Source: an uncultured Candidatus Planktophila sp.
GTDB taxonomy: Bacteria > Actinomycetota > Actinomycetes > Nanopelagicales > Nanopelagicaceae
DNA: 8,829 bases
Direction: 5' to 3'
NCBI GenBank assembly: GCA_937975715.1
Contig: CALJUA010000002.1
Span: 1-8,829, forward strand
Under the pieces are notes generated by a model. It saw nothing but the letters and a program-made list of their open reading frames with translations. It was not told the DNA's origin and did not search any database. The number at the start of each line of letters is the position of its first letter. The stretch's first letter is position 1. Of the stretch, positions 1 through 6,516 are shown piece after piece. The position numbers and the translations under genes are program-made.

Positions 1-131
1 AGACTGACAAGAAGTGCCAAGAGCGCAGGCAGAGCGGATGCATCAGATGCTGCTAAGGCTGTGGCGACCGCAACGGGTGCAACGGCTGCAGGTAGCGTGC
101 GCGGACGCGCTCCGATAATCCATTTATTCAT
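1..131 (-). CDS. menA: 1,4-dihydroxy-2-naphthoate polyprenyltransferase (MenA), N-terminal part, cut by window edge
   Basis: The first 43 residues are visible, starting from an ATG at 131-129. They begin MNKWIIGARPRTLPAAVAP, which matches the start of the MenA family (W-I-x-G-A-R-P-R-T-L-P-A-A), followed by a hydrophobic stretch that would be the first membrane helix. MenA is an integral membrane prenyltransferase of the UbiA superfamily. It attaches the polyprenyl chain to DHNA to give demethylmenaquinone. The Asp-rich prenyl-diphosphate motifs lie outside the window. The start is supported by an AAAGGA Shine-Dalgarno at 143-138, six nt before the ATG and inside the end of menE. The first 8 nt overlap the menE end, so the two are probably translationally coupled. 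The identification rests on the N-terminal motif and the cluster context. Confidence 0.85.
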   Translation of the reverse strand, partial: MNKWIIGARPRTLPAAVAPVAVATALAASDASALPALLALLVS

Positions 132-1182
132 TGGCAATCCTTTCGAGCTCCTTCTTATCTACCTTGCCGATTCCGAGCAATGGTAATTCTGCGAGATGGT
201 GAAAAGCTTTTGCTTTAGCGGCTGCGCCAAGTTCGCGTTGCAGCGCTTCTTGGATTTGCCCCTCAATCTCACGTGGTGCACCTACAAGTGCGCAATGAAT
301 TGCCTGACCCCACTCTGAATGAGGAACGGCAAATGCCGCTACTTGAATATCGGGGAAAGTTTGGAGAATTACACGTTCGATAGCAGTGAGTGAAACATTC
401 TCGCCACCGGTAATAACGATGTCGTCGATACGACCATCGACAATTAGCCTTTCACCGTCAAAGTGACCAGAATCAGAGGTTGCATACCAACCATTGTCAT
501 CTGCGAGTTTGTTGGCAAGAATCTTTCCTTTAATCAAAATTCTTGAGTCTTCAGCAATTCTCACTTCGACGCCTTGAAGCGGAGTTCCGTTGTAGACACA
601 ACCACCAGAAGTCTCGGTCGATCCATAAGTCTCAATGAGATTGATTCCAGCAGATTCTGCTTGTGAACGAAGCTGCGCAGTCAGCGCTGCGCCACCTACC
701 AATACTGCGCGCGCACTCTTTAAGTGCTCGAGAAGATTCTCGTCTCCATGTAGTGCGCGGTAGAGCTGTGTAGGAACAATCGCCGTGAAATCAACCTTGG
801 GATATTTTCCTTCGTAGCCAATGAGATCAGTGGGAGTTGTTCCTAATTCAAGAGAGCGAATAAGAACATTGATCCCAGCTATGTGATTGAGGGGCAGAAG
901 GAGAGACCAGGTATTTCCAAATTCAGCACCAATGTATTTATTGGAAGCCCTCGCTGATGTCAGAAGAGCAGATGCTGAGAGAGCTATTTCTTTTGGTGCT
1001 CCCGAACTGCCGGTTGTTGTTACAACCAGCGCAGTGCGCGACGAAACTGATTCAGCAGAGATTGGGCTGAGAGCAAGAGCGGGTCCATCTGAGACAAGGG
1101 CCTTTGCGATACGGGCCATTAACTCGCTCAGGCTCCATGCGGAATCGACTGCGCGAACTTCTCGTTGTGCGTTTTGCTCCAT
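124..1182 (-). CDS. menE: o-succinylbenzoate-CoA ligase (MenE), short actinobacterial form
   Basis: Adenylate-forming enzyme (ANL superfamily, cytosolic) that activates o-succinylbenzoate with ATP and CoA to OSB-CoA. Of its 352 residues, the phosphate-binding loop lies near 55-64 (TTTGSSGAPK), PLNHIAG is at 97-103, the adenine motif YGSTE is at 186-190, and the hinge motif DGRIDDIVITGGEN is at 249-262. The likely catalytic Lys is K340 in GKVDKK near the C-terminus. It is shorter than the roughly 450-490 aa enzymes of E. coli and Bacillus because the N-terminal part is reduced, as in other actinobacterial MenE; all core motifs are intact. The start at 1182 is the first ATG in frame and lies 9 nt after a -10-like TAGCCT with no Shine-Dalgarno, so a leaderless mRNA is plausible. 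An internal ATG (M22) is the alternative. It is followed by menA in an overlapping frame. Confidence 0.92.
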   Translation of the reverse strand: MEQNAQREVRAVDSAWSLSELMARIAKALVSDGPALALSPISAESVSSRTALVVTTTGSSGAPKEIALSASALLTSARASNKYIGAEFGNTWSLLLPLNHIAGINVLIRSLELGTTPTDLIGYEGKYPKVDFTAIVPTQLYRALHGDENLLEHLKSARAVLVGGAALTAQLRSQAESAGINLIETYGSTETSGGCVYNGTPLQGVEVRIAEDSRILIKGKILANKLADDNGWYATSDSGHFDGERLIVDGRIDDIVITGGENVSLTAIERVILQTFPDIQVAAFAVPHSEWGQAIHCALVGAPREIEGQIQEALQRELGAAAKAKAFHHLAELPLLGIGKVDKKELERIANE

Positions 1183-1224
1183 TGCCCGCGTAGGCTATCG
1201 CCCGTACTCAACAATGGAGGAATC
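1183..1224. promoter_or_regulatory. Divergent menE/menB promoter region with overlapping -10 boxes
   Basis: Only 42 bp separate the two divergent starts. The sequence TAGGCTA at 1191-1197 gives a -10-like TAGGCT on the plus strand (1191-1196, for menB) and TAGCCT on the minus strand (1192-1197, for menE). For menE, 9 nt separate the box from the ATG and there is no Shine-Dalgarno, which fits a leaderless transcript. For menB a short leader would carry GGAGG. No good -35 is visible for either direction. If both boxes are used, the two polymerases exclude each other at the same site. This is a motif-based inference. Confidence 0.45.
1216..1220 (+). promoter_or_regulatory. Shine-Dalgarno of menB; decides the start
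   Basis: GGAGG sits 4 nt before the GTG at 1225. It selects this GTG over an upstream in-frame TTG at 1165, which would add 20 residues unlike MenB and would run into the menE coding region. Confidence 0.8.
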
Positions 1225-2103
1225 GTGAGCAAGCCGATTAAGCGTGATTTTGGTGACCGCAGCATCCCAGCATGGGCAACAGCTCGTGGAGGCGAGAAGT
1301 TCACCGATATTAAGTATGAGACCGCCGATGGAATGGCGAAGATTACGATCAATCGACCAGAGGTCCGCAACGCATTTCGCCCACAGACAATTATTGAGTT
1401 GAAGGAAGCATTCGACTTAGCGCGAGATAACTCTGAGGTTGGAGTCATCATCTTTACTGGTGAAGGCACAGAAGCATTTTGTTCTGGCGGCGACATCAGC
1501 GTTCGTGGCGATGATGGCTATGTTGGTGATGACGATCTTGGTAAGCAAGGTATGGGTCGCCTCAATGTTTTAGATCTTCAAGTGCAGATTCGCCGCACAC
1601 CAAAACCTGTTGTCGCAATGATTGCTGGTTGGGCAATCGGTGGAGGACATGTACTTCATGTGGTCTGCGACCTTTCTATTGCTGCAGATAATGCAAAGTT
1701 TGGGCAGACAGGTCCGATGGTGGGATCTTTCGATGGCGGTTACGGCTCTGGACTTCTGGCACGTAACGTTGGCCAGAAGAAGGCTCGTGAAATTTGGTTT
1801 ATGACACGTCAATACGATGCACAAGAAGCGCTCCAAATGGGATTGGTCAACACAGTCGTTCCACTTGCAGAGCTGGAAGCTGAAACAGTTTCCTGGTGCC
1901 GCGAGATGTTGCAGAACAGCCCCATGGCACTTCGTCTTTTGAAAGCGAGCATGAACGCGGCAGATGATGGCCTTGCAGGAATCCAACAGCTCGCCGGGGA
2001 TGCAACGCTCTTGTTCTACTTAAGTGAAGAGGGACAAGAAGGTCGCGATGCATATAAAGAGAAGCGCAAGCCTGACTTTGGAAAGTTTCCTAAGCGTCCG
2101 TAA
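1225..2103 (+). CDS. menB: 1,4-dihydroxy-2-naphthoyl-CoA synthase (MenB), bicarbonate-type
   Basis: Crotonase-fold enzyme that closes the second ring of OSB-CoA to give DHNA-CoA; cytosolic. The 292-aa product starts at a GTG behind a strong Shine-Dalgarno. Landmarks: NRPEVRNAFRP (43-53); CSGGD at 86-90 and GWAIGGGH at 135-142, which build the CoA site and oxyanion hole; GQTGPMVGSFDGG at 160-172 with the active-site Ser168 and Asp170; and the C-terminal Tyr265 in LLFYLSEEGQEGRDAY. Gly163 is at the position of E. coli Gly156, which marks the bicarbonate-dependent type I enzymes; mycobacterial MenB has Asp there. The closeness to the E. coli protein runs along the whole chain. The loop between 95 and 113 is about four residues longer than in E. 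coli. It is the first gene of menBCD, with menC starting 2 nt after its stop. Confidence 0.96.
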   Translation: MSKPIKRDFGDRSIPAWATARGGEKFTDIKYETADGMAKITINRPEVRNAFRPQTIIELKEAFDLARDNSEVGVIIFTGEGTEAFCSGGDISVRGDDGYVGDDDLGKQGMGRLNVLDLQVQIRRTPKPVVAMIAGWAIGGGHVLHVVCDLSIAADNAKFGQTGPMVGSFDGGYGSGLLARNVGQKKAREIWFMTRQYDAQEALQMGLVNTVVPLAELEAETVSWCREMLQNSPMALRLLKASMNAADDGLAGIQQLAGDATLLFYLSEEGQEGRDAYKEKRKPDFGKFPKRP

Positions 2104-2105
2104 AT

Positions 2106-3056
2106 ATGTTTGATCAACTTCTCTCTACCTTGCGCGTTGTTGCGCTACCCATGAAGACAAACTTTCGTGGGGTCAGGGTGCGGGAAGTTGCTCTCTTTCA
2201 GGGCGAATATGGATGGGCAGAGTTCTCACCATTTCTCGAGTACGACGATCAAGAATCTTCACGTTGGCTAGCGTCTGCAGTTGAAGCGGCCACACAACCA
2301 AGGCCGCAGCAATTTCGTGACGCAATTCCAGTAAATGGCACCATCCCTGCGATTACCGACGGCAATCGCCTTAAAGAAATCATTGAGAGCTATCCAGGGT
2401 GTGCAACATTTAAAGTCAAAGTGGGGGAGAACCTCAACGAGGATCTCATTCGCCTTCAGTTGCTTCGCGCATTGCGCCCTAGTGCAGCAATCCGATTAGA
2501 TGTGAACGGTCTCTGGTCGGTAGACGATGCACTCAAGAACCTCTCCACCATCAACGATGAAATTGGGGAGATTCAATACGTTGAGCAACCATGCGCAACT
2601 ATTGAAGAACTTCGTGAATTAAAGTCACGTGCGGATTTCAATCTCATGATTGCAGCAGATGAAGTTATCCGAAAGGCAGTCGATCCGTTTGCGGTAGACC
2701 TTAACGGTGCTGCAGATTATGTGATGCTTAAAGTTCAGCCACTTGGTGGAATAACTCGCTGCCTGGAAATCACTGCACACCACGGAATGCCAGTTGTTGT
2801 CTCTAGCGCTCTTGAAAGTGCAGTGGGAATCTCCTATGGCCTCGAGCTCGCTGCATCAATTGAGCACCTCTCTTTTGATTGCGGCTTGGCGACAGGTTCA
2901 TTGATATCCAAGGATGTTGCTTCACTTCCTATTACCAATGGCTCGATTGCACTGAAATCCTTAGAGGTAAATCTCGAAGGCCTTGAAGTGGCGCCAGATC
3001 GCTACGAATGGTGGAAGAATCGCGCCATGCGATGCGCGAAGGAACTTGGAATTTAA
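2106..3056 (+). CDS. menC: o-succinylbenzoate synthase (MenC)
   Basis: Enolase-superfamily enzyme that dehydrates SHCHC to o-succinylbenzoate, using Mg2+. The 316-aa protein has the capping domain at its N-terminus (VREVALFQGEYGWAEFSPFLEYDD, 25-48) and then the barrel. Catalytic groups seen: K103-x-K105 in FKVKVG, metal ligands D132 (RLDVNGLW), E160 (YVEQPC) and D185 (AADE), and the second base K209 (MLKVQPLGG). The YVEQP and N-terminal FSPFLEYDD signatures separate it from muconate lactonizing enzymes, although N-acylamino acid racemase activity occurs in this family. There is no clear Shine-Dalgarno; the ATG lies 2 nt after the menB stop, so coupled translation is likely. Its stop TAA shares one base with the menD ATG. 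Confidence 0.94.
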   Translation: MFDQLLSTLRVVALPMKTNFRGVRVREVALFQGEYGWAEFSPFLEYDDQESSRWLASAVEAATQPRPQQFRDAIPVNGTIPAITDGNRLKEIIESYPGCATFKVKVGENLNEDLIRLQLLRALRPSAAIRLDVNGLWSVDDALKNLSTINDEIGEIQYVEQPCATIEELRELKSRADFNLMIAADEVIRKAVDPFAVDLNGAADYVMLKVQPLGGITRCLEITAHHGMPVVVSSALESAVGISYGLELAASIEHLSFDCGLATGSLISKDVASLPITNGSIALKSLEVNLEGLEVAPDRYEWWKNRAMRCAKELGI

Positions 3057-4630
3057 TGAATACCTCCACAACGCTTGCGCGTTCAATTGTCCGCCAGATT
3101 ATTCAGGCGGGCATTACTGATGTCGTCATATCTCCAGGCTCACGCAATGCACCACTGACCATCGCCCTCTTTGAAGCGAGTAAGAAGAACCTGATTATTT
3201 TGCACACTCGTATTGATGAGCGTACGGCGGCTTTCTTTGCACTTGGAATCGCTAAAGCAAGTGGTCGTCCAGTTCCAGTCATCTGCACATCCGGAACAGC
3301 TGTTGCTAATTACCACCCTGCTGTACTTGAGGCATCACATTCAAATCTTCCGCTCTTAGTTATTACTGCAGATCGACCAGCAGAGTTGCGCCGAACCGGT
3401 GCAAATCAAACAACAGAGCAGGCACGAATATTCGGAAAAGCTGTCCGCTACTTTGCAGATGTATCAGGCCCGGCTTACCCAATGGAGCTTCCCTTTAACT
3501 CACTGAAATCTGGCCCAGTCCATATCAATGTGCAGTTTCCAGAGCCACTGAGCCCGGATGACGAGAGTGATTGGCTTGGAAAAATCACAGTTACTCCGCC
3601 ACAAGATTTCACACGGAAAGAGGCGGGCACTTTCTATACAAAGTCCACTCGTGGAGTATTAGTAATCGGCCATGATCGCGGTGGCTTGAGCGTGAAAGAT
3701 GTTGAGGAATTTTCGCAAACACTCGGATGGCCAGTTATTTCCGAAGACCCACTTTCTTTTCCCAACGCTCTTTCACATGCAAGTCTCTTCTTGACCTCAA
3801 AGACAATCACGGATGAGCTAGTGCCAGATACGGTCGTCGTGATTGGTCGTACAACTTTGTCTCGTTCAATCAATCGATTGATTTCGACTGCACGCAAGAG
3901 CATCGTGATTGACCCACGCATCCTGACTGTCGATAGTGATCGCGTTGCAGATCAAAAGTTTTCTGCTCTTCCCGTTGTTGAAGTTCAACCGGCAGACACT
4001 GAATATGCAGAGCGCTGGAAGAAGTACTCAGCACGCGCTGCCAAGAAAGTTGCAGATCTCTCTATCTGGTCAGAAGCCCTCGTTGCACGCGAAATCGGAG
4101 TCGGTATTCCAACAGGTACTGCACTCTTCGTTTCATCTTCACGCCCGATTCGCGATATCGAAGGTTTTGCAGCTGCCCGTAGCGGTGTAGAAACCTTTGC
4201 AAACCGTGGCCTTGCCGGCATTGATGGAAATATTTCAACTGCGCTCGGCATTGCGTCGCAACGCAAGGAAACAATTGCAGTCCTGGGTGACTTGAGCTTC
4301 CTTCATGACATCACGGGCCTTATTCATCAAGAAGATATCAATCTCAAGATTATTGTCATCAACAACAATGGCGGCGGCATCTTCTCGACTCTGCCACATC
4401 GCGGGGTTGAAGGTTTTGAAACTATCTTCGGAACGCCGCATAACCTCGATATTGCAAAGATTGCTCAAGCATTTGGATTGATGACCTCGACTGTCGAAAA
4501 GCAATCAGAGCTCATTGCAGAACTATCAAAGCCGGTAGTTGGTCTATCACTTGTTGTGGTCAGCGTTCCTGACCGCGAGAGTAATGCCGATAATTTGCAG
4601 GCTATCTACTCTTCAATGGACTCTATTTAG
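3056..4630 (+). CDS. menD: SEPHCHC synthase, ThDP-dependent (MenD)
   Basis: Joins 2-oxoglutarate and isochorismate, with loss of CO2, to give SEPHCHC; needs ThDP and Mg2+ and is the first step committed to menaquinone. The 524-aa product shows the N-terminal ThDP-pyrimidine domain with SPGSRNAPL (26-34) and catalytic Glu55 in DERTAAFFALG, the same residue number as in E. coli. CTSGTAVANYHPAVLEA and ADRPAELRRTGANQTTEQ follow. The C-terminal ThDP-diphosphate domain has GDLSFLHD (D412) and VINNNGGGIF, so the Mg2+ ligands are probably D412, N437 and G439. The length matches the family (about 520-580 aa). The ATG at 3056 overlaps the menC stop by one base and starts the protein at the normal MenD N-terminus; an in-frame upstream ATG at 3008 adds 16 residues inside menC and is not preferred. 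The stop overlaps that of menF on the other strand. Confidence 0.96.
   Translation: MNTSTTLARSIVRQIIQAGITDVVISPGSRNAPLTIALFEASKKNLIILHTRIDERTAAFFALGIAKASGRPVPVICTSGTAVANYHPAVLEASHSNLPLLVITADRPAELRRTGANQTTEQARIFGKAVRYFADVSGPAYPMELPFNSLKSGPVHINVQFPEPLSPDDESDWLGKITVTPPQDFTRKEAGTFYTKSTRGVLVIGHDRGGLSVKDVEEFSQTLGWPVISEDPLSFPNALSHASLFLTSKTITDELVPDTVVVIGRTTLSRSINRLISTARKSIVIDPRILTVDSDRVADQKFSALPVVEVQPADTEYAERWKKYSARAAKKVADLSIWSEALVAREIGVGIPTGTALFVSSSRPIRDIEGFAAARSGVETFANRGLAGIDGNISTALGIASQRKETIAVLGDLSFLHDITGLIHQEDINLKIIVINNNGGGIFSTLPHRGVEGFETIFGTPHNLDIAKIAQAFGLMTSTVEKQSELIAELSKPVVGLSLVVVSVPDRESNADNLQAIYSSMDSI
4627..4630. other. Tail-to-tail overlap of menD and menF stop codons
   Basis: The menD stop TAG occupies 4628-4630 and the menF stop TAA, on the other strand, occupies 4629-4627. 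The two transcripts therefore meet with no intergenic DNA, and each mRNA must end inside the opposing gene. No U-tract terminator is visible within about 60 bp on either side. Confidence 0.9.
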
Positions 4631-5844
4631 AGCGCAGATTTCATCGCACTGAACTTGGCATTGCTTTCAGCAAGTTCAACTTCAGGATCTGATCCTGCAA
4701 CGATTCCACAGCCGGCAAAGATTCGAATCTCATTGCCGGTTACTTGGCCTGAACGCAAAGCGATACCAAGTTCTCCATCTCCACGTGCATCAATCCAGCC
4801 GACAGGTCCTGCATATCGACCGCGGTTCATACCTTCAATCTCATCGATGACATCGAATGCAATATTGCGCGGCGTTCCGCAGACAGCAGCAGATGGATGC
4901 AGAGACTTAAGAAGTGCAAAGGCATCGACATGATGCTTTGATTCAAGGAGCGCGCCAGTGACGTCGGTTGCAAGGTGCATGACATTTGCCAAGTGCAATA
5001 CAAAGGGAGCTTCAGGAACGTTTGTTGAAGAGCAGAATGGTTCGAGCGCTTCGGCGACTGAGCGCACTGCGTACTCGTGCTCCTCTAGGTCTTTAGATGA
5101 ACGTGCTAGTGATCCTGATAGCGCAAGATCGCGAGCATCATCGCCGGTCTTAGGAATAGTTCCTGCTAGAACACGTGATGTCACCATTCCACGCGAAAGT
5201 CGGAGCAATAGTTCTGGAGTTGCACCAATCAATCCATCAACTGAGAAGACCCAGGTAGCTGGATAGTTGGCTGCCAATTTATTGAGAACTGGACGAACAT
5301 CAATCGCCTTATCGGTAGTTGCAATCAGATCGCGAGCGAGAACAACTTTATCGATTTCAGATTTATCAATCTTCGCAATCGCCTGTGCAACGCGAGTCTC
5401 CCACTGTTGCTCACTGAGAGTGCCTTGGTGCCATTGAAATTCTTGATCTGAATATTCTGGCGCAGCATCGGCAAGTAGAGGCTGCGCATCACTGCCAATC
5501 CAGGTAATCCAAGAGTTCTCACTCTTTTTGCCAACGATGACTCGGGGGATTGCCGCAATTGATTCTTCATTGCGGTCAAAGCTAAATGAAGTAAAGAGAA
5601 CAGGGCCAGTACCGCTGCCATGGACTGCATTTGATACTGAGAAACTCTCTAATTGTTGATGCCACCAAGTGCGTACCTGATCGAAGCGATCTTTTCCTGA
5701 AACCTTTATCGATGCATATTCGCCCCAGCCGACAATCCCTTCACCGCCACGAACCCATGAATATGGAGCGCTATCAGGCAGTAATTGAAGAAGGGGCAGG
5801 TGTGAACCAATGCGATTGGTTGTAACTGGGACTAGTGAGGGCAT
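4627..5844 (-). CDS. menF: Isochorismate synthase (MenF-type, chorismate-binding family)
   Basis: Converts chorismate to isochorismate, the entry reaction of the pathway; Mg2+-dependent and cytosolic. The 405-aa protein has a divergent N-terminal half and the conserved chorismate-binding half. The latter shows DKVVLARD with the likely general base K166, GATPELLL with the likely general acid E211, LAGTIPKTG (226-234), SSKDLEEHEYAV with a Mg2+-ligand Glu near 255, LHPSAAVCGTP, EGMNRGRYAGPVGWID, and AGCGIVAGSDPEVELAES near the end. These fit isochorismate synthases rather than anthranilate or aminodeoxychorismate synthases. EntC/DhbC-like enzymes for siderophores share the fold, so the menaquinone role leans on the flanking men genes. 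The ATG at 5844 has no clear Shine-Dalgarno and lies 8 nt after the bioY stop, so co-transcription and coupling with bioY are likely. It converges on menD with a 4-bp overlap of the ends. Confidence 0.9.
   Translation of the reverse strand: MPSLVPVTTNRIGSHLPLLQLLPDSAPYSWVRGGEGIVGWGEYASIKVSGKDRFDQVRTWWHQQLESFSVSNAVHGSGTGPVLFTSFSFDRNEESIAAIPRVIVGKKSENSWITWIGSDAQPLLADAAPEYSDQEFQWHQGTLSEQQWETRVAQAIAKIDKSEIDKVVLARDLIATTDKAIDVRPVLNKLAANYPATWVFSVDGLIGATPELLLRLSRGMVTSRVLAGTIPKTGDDARDLALSGSLARSSKDLEEHEYAVRSVAEALEPFCSSTNVPEAPFVLHLANVMHLATDVTGALLESKHHVDAFALLKSLHPSAAVCGTPRNIAFDVIDEIEGMNRGRYAGPVGWIDARGDGELGIALRSGQVTGNEIRIFAGCGIVAGSDPEVELAESNAKFSAMKSAL
4650..4678. repeat. Inverted repeat in the 3' end of menF, just past the menD stop
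   Basis: Perfect 8-bp arms TGAACTTG (4650-4657) and CAAGTTCA (4671-4678) enclose 13 bp. An alternative inner hairpin has arms TTGCT/AGCAA at 4661-4673. It begins 20 nt after the menD stop, where the menD mRNA needs to end, but lies within menF codons and has no T-run. A role in ending or stabilising the menBCD mRNA is speculative. Confidence 0.35.
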
Positions 5845-5852
5845 TTATAAGA

Positions 5853-6449
5853 TTACTTATTAAGCGTTGCGGAAATCTTGCGCCAGATGAGTGGCAGAGA
5901 TGTTCCAACGATTGCAATCTTAAGAATTTCACCGATGATAAATGGCGTAAAACCAAATTCAAGAGTCTTCGCCCAAGTGATACCGAGTGACTGGTGAAGC
6001 CAGACGAGTCCAATTCCAAAGATGACAACTTCGCCGAGAAGTAGCGCTGGAAAAGATGTCACGAACTTCTGATCTGCTTTGCGATCTGCGAGGTAGCCGA
6101 GCAACAATGATGCAGCGAGCATTCCGACGAGGTATCCACCTGTCGCACCCATAACGCGATCAATGCCGTGGTTGGCAGATGTTGCAGATGGAGCGAAGAT
6201 TGGCGCTCCCGCAATTCCAGCAAACAAATACGTTGCGAAGGTTGTAAATCCAAGGCGAGCGCCATATGTCGTACCGACTAAGAGCGCTGCAAGTGTCTGA
6301 CCTGTTACTGGAACTGGTGAACCTGGAACAGGAACTGAAACCTGAGCCATCGCAGAGATAAATGCGACACCACCGACGATAAAGAGAGCATGTGTCAGAG
6401 CGGTGCTTCGTGGTGCAACTGCTGAACGAAGTGTTGCTGTAGATGACAT
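5853..6449 (-). CDS. bioY: Biotin-binding S component of an ECF transporter (BioY)
   Basis: Integral membrane substrate-binding subunit for biotin uptake. The 198-aa product is mostly hydrophobic and should form about six membrane helices. BioY landmarks are VPVPGSPVPVTGQTLAALLVG (39-59), the helix LGFTTFATYLFAGIAGAPIFA, GATGGYLVGM (101-110), and FTPFIIGEILK near the C-terminus, where many BioY proteins have G-D-x-x-K and this one has Glu. The ATG at 6449 follows a GAGGAG Shine-Dalgarno; an upstream in-frame ATG at 6539 would add 30 charged, unrelated residues and overlap menG, so it is rejected. No ECF ATPase or T subunit is nearby, so it must share an energizing module encoded elsewhere or act alone. 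The gene is read away from menG and is followed after 8 nt by menF. Confidence 0.93.
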   Translation of the reverse strand: MSSTATLRSAVAPRSTALTHALFIVGGVAFISAMAQVSVPVPGSPVPVTGQTLAALLVGTTYGARLGFTTFATYLFAGIAGAPIFAPSATSANHGIDRVMGATGGYLVGMLAASLLLGYLADRKADQKFVTSFPALLLGEVVIFGIGLVWLHQSLGITWAKTLEFGFTPFIIGEILKIAIVGTSLPLIWRKISATLNK

Positions 6450-6453
6450 TTTT

Positions 6454-6459
6454 CTCCTC
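6454..6459 (-). promoter_or_regulatory. Shine-Dalgarno of bioY; decides the start
   Basis: On the minus strand, GAGGAG is followed by AAAA and the ATG at 6449. It is a clear ribosome-binding site and fixes the bioY start, excluding the longer reading frame from 6539. Confidence 0.85.
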
Positions 6460-6480
6460 GACCTAAAACTCAAATAAAAG

Positions 6481-6516
6481 TTGTAGCAAAGCCTACCTTT
6501 GCGACAGACTACCCAC
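6481..6516 (+). promoter_or_regulatory. Likely leaderless promoter of menG
   Basis: TTGTAG at 6481-6486 and CAGACT at 6505-6510 are 18 bp apart. Only 6 nt (6511-6516) separate the -10 box from the ATG at 6517, and there is no Shine-Dalgarno, so transcription would begin at or very near the A of the start codon. Confidence 0.45.
6482..6506. promoter_or_regulatory. 25-bp imperfect palindrome, candidate operator between bioY and menG
   Basis: Arms TGTAGCAAAG (6482-6491) and CTTTGCGACA (6497-6506) match at 9 of 10 positions around a 5-bp centre; the inner 6 bp (GCAAAG/CTTTGC) are perfect. On the minus strand the centre contains a -10-like TAGGCT (6495-6490) suited to bioY. On the plus strand the palindrome lies between a -35-like TTGTAG (6481-6486) and a -10-like CAGACT (6505-6510) for menG. 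A protein bound here could control both directions. The half-sites are not the TGAAC/GTTCA of BioQ, nor clearly those of BirA or BioR. Biotin control is only suggested by the neighbouring bioY. Confidence 0.5.

Noticed and set aside
1165..1224. Longer MenB starting at an in-frame TTG at 1165
   Set aside because: The extra 20 residues do not resemble MenB and overlap the menE coding region, and GGAGG is placed right for the GTG at 1225.
1570..1986. A 138-codon open frame opposite menB
   Set aside because: Its translation is rich in Cys and His and has no domain pattern; it is the complement of strongly conserved MenB codons.
3008..3055. MenD start at the upstream in-frame ATG at 3008
   Set aside because: It lies inside the menC C-terminus; the ATG at 3056 gives the normal MenD N-terminus and the 1-nt coupled junction.
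3985..4504. Several open frames opposite menD
   Set aside because: They overlap each other and conserved MenD codons, lack start signals and show no recognisable protein features.
4650..4678. TGAAC...GTTCA half-sites as a BioQ-type biotin operator
   Set aside because: The spacing is far wider than in BioQ sites and the sequence lies in the last menF codons, away from any promoter.
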